Below are positions 37,809 through 38,406 of a DNA stretch of 38,406 bases, piece by piece (position 1 is the first letter of the stretch; every line of letters begins with the position of its first letter). A program made the translations under genes and the position numbers. The notes under the pieces were generated by a model. The model was not told the origin of the DNA, made no database searches, and worked only from the letters and a program-made list of their open reading frames with translations. The DNA comes from Nautiliaceae bacterium (GTDB lineage: Bacteria > Campylobacterota > Campylobacteria > Campylobacterales > Nautiliaceae). Location of the stretch: assembly GCA_027011225.1 (NCBI GenBank), contig JALVAK010000022.1, forward strand, positions 1 to 38,406, written 5' to 3'.

Positions 37809-38183
37809 ATGATTTCGGATAATGAGAAAAATGCCAAGGGAATTGCTGGAAGGCTTAAGAAGTGGGGGAATGATAATTATTCTTCTATTGATGATTTTGC
37901 TAATGCAATTGGAACTACAAAAGGCACATTATATTCATCATACCTTAATGGTAAGCACATGCCAGGATCACCAATGTTAATTAAATTAGCAAAACATGGA
38001 TGTAACTTAAATTGGTTACTTGCTACAAACGAGGATGAAACAACAGAATGGGCAGTAAATGAACCCAAAGCAGAGTATAACAGCCTAGAGGCACAAAACA
38101 AAAAACTAAAAAAAGAAACAGAAGAGTTAAAACAAAAATTAAAAATAGCAAAAGAAACAATTAATAAATTATTAGAGCAATAA
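37809..38183 (+). CDS. Phage repressor-like HTH protein, 124 aa
   Basis: N-terminal HTH (IAGRLKKWGNDNYSSIDDFANAIGTTKGTLYSSYLNGKHMPGSPMLIKLAKHGCNLNWLL) with the classical helix DFANAIGTTKGTLYSS and a conserved NLNWLL end, as in CI/Bet repressors. The C-terminal 35 residues are a coiled coil (NSLEAQNKKLKKETEELKQKLKIAKETINKLLEQ), probably for dimerisation; there is no LexA-like peptidase. Position at the phage end, divergent from the Ner-like gene, fits Mu c. Confidence 0.75.
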   Translation: MISDNEKNAKGIAGRLKKWGNDNYSSIDDFANAIGTTKGTLYSSYLNGKHMPGSPMLIKLAKHGCNLNWLLATNEDETTEWAVNEPKAEYNSLEAQNKKLKKETEELKQKLKIAKETINKLLEQ

Positions 38184-38316
38184 TGGGTTAGCAACAAAAT
38201 TACTCACAAGAGTTTAAAGTTAAGTCAAAAATAGTATAAAAAGTCATTCATTACAAAATGTCCCAAAACTATTGTAATATAACACCTTATCTCTTGCAGT
38301 TTAGTTACTTGTTTGT
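38184..38316. other. Probable phage terminus and host junction
   Basis: Non-coding AT-rich DNA between the repressor gene and the host gene end. In Mu-like phages this end carries the transposase-binding sites and terminal TG/CA. Similar segments AGTCAAAAATAGTA and AAAAGTCATTC are present (about 38223-38255), but I could not fix the exact end. Confidence 0.4.
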
Positions 38317-38406
38317 TTAACCCCCTATATCTTTATCGAGTTTAAATATTTTGTATCCGCTCGAATTGTAACCAGCATATACAATATTTCCTGTGCTATC
38401 AACGGT
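38317..38406 (-). CDS. C-terminal fragment of a host beta-propeller (SBBP-like) protein
   Basis: The minus-strand frame ends with TAA at 38317-38319 and runs off the window. The visible 29 residues (TVDSTGNIVYAGYNSSGYKIFKLDKDIGG) contain the VDS.GN.Y.AGY signature of SBBP beta-propeller repeats, typical of secreted proteins. It is probably chromosomal DNA flanking the prophage, with the phage inserted downstream of its stop. Confidence 0.6.
   Translation of the reverse strand, partial: TVDSTGNIVYAGYNSSGYKIFKLDKDIGG

Overview
The window is dominated by one Mu-like transposable prophage in a low-GC bacterium. AT-rich DNA, frequent Shine-Dalgarno sequences (AGGAG type) and a flanking host gene end with a SBBP-like beta-propeller repeat fit the wider Bacteroidota/Ignavibacteriota (FCB) neighbourhood, but the lineage cannot be fixed from the sequence. 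The phage reads leftward: its repressor/transposase end lies at the right (about 38.2 kb) and its tail-fibre end at the left (about 3.4 kb). There is no tail sheath. A single tail tube protein, a -1 frameshifted tail chaperone and a tape measure indicate a long non-contractile tail, as in B3/D3112-type transposable siphophages.

Regions. 1-3.3 kb: small rightward genes of mostly unknown function (one XRE and one MerR-like DNA-binding protein, one gene with a damaged start), punctuated by a recurrent GRTTAC..TTTTT motif. 3.4-17.2 kb (- strand): secreted protein, two tail fibres, distal tail proteins, tape measure, frameshifted chaperones, tail tube, lysis genes (holin-like, transglycosylase fusion), major capsid, a cysteine-peptidase-like protein, DUF2190 decoration protein, and a ClpP-type protease with an internal start for a scaffold. 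17.4-22.5 kb (+ strand): small and large terminase, portal, gpG-like protein, DUF1320 and DUF1834 connector proteins. 22.6-24.9 kb (- strand): accessory genes and a structured palindromic element.

25.0-28.3 kb is the most unusual part. It is an integron-type gene-cassette array without an integrase in the window: a run of attC sites (R boxes GTATAAC/GTTATCC; extrahelical C and A six bases apart on the 5' arm) separating seven small genes. Five identical 118-bp ORF-less cassettes sit exactly at attC recombination points. All seven genes are antisense to the attC polarity. Six have their stop codon inside the TTA of the recombination core. Two start translation inside an attC.

28.4-38.2 kb (- strand): phage early/middle genes, namely a DUF5131 radical-SAM-like protein, the gpF-like minor head protein (far from the portal), a zinc ribbon, MuB-like ATPase, DUF3164, MuA-like DDE transposase, GemA/gp16-like protein, a ParB-like protein containing paired palindromes, and small helix-turn-helix regulators. 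A divergent Ner/repressor control region lies at 37.6-37.8 kb. The host gene fragment begins at 38317.

The transposase/ATPase pair would integrate and replicate the phage, the terminase-portal and capsid genes build and fill heads, the tail cluster builds the tail, and the cassette array is a cargo zone between early and late modules. Nomadic palindromic repeats occur between genes and, in several places, inside coding sequence.
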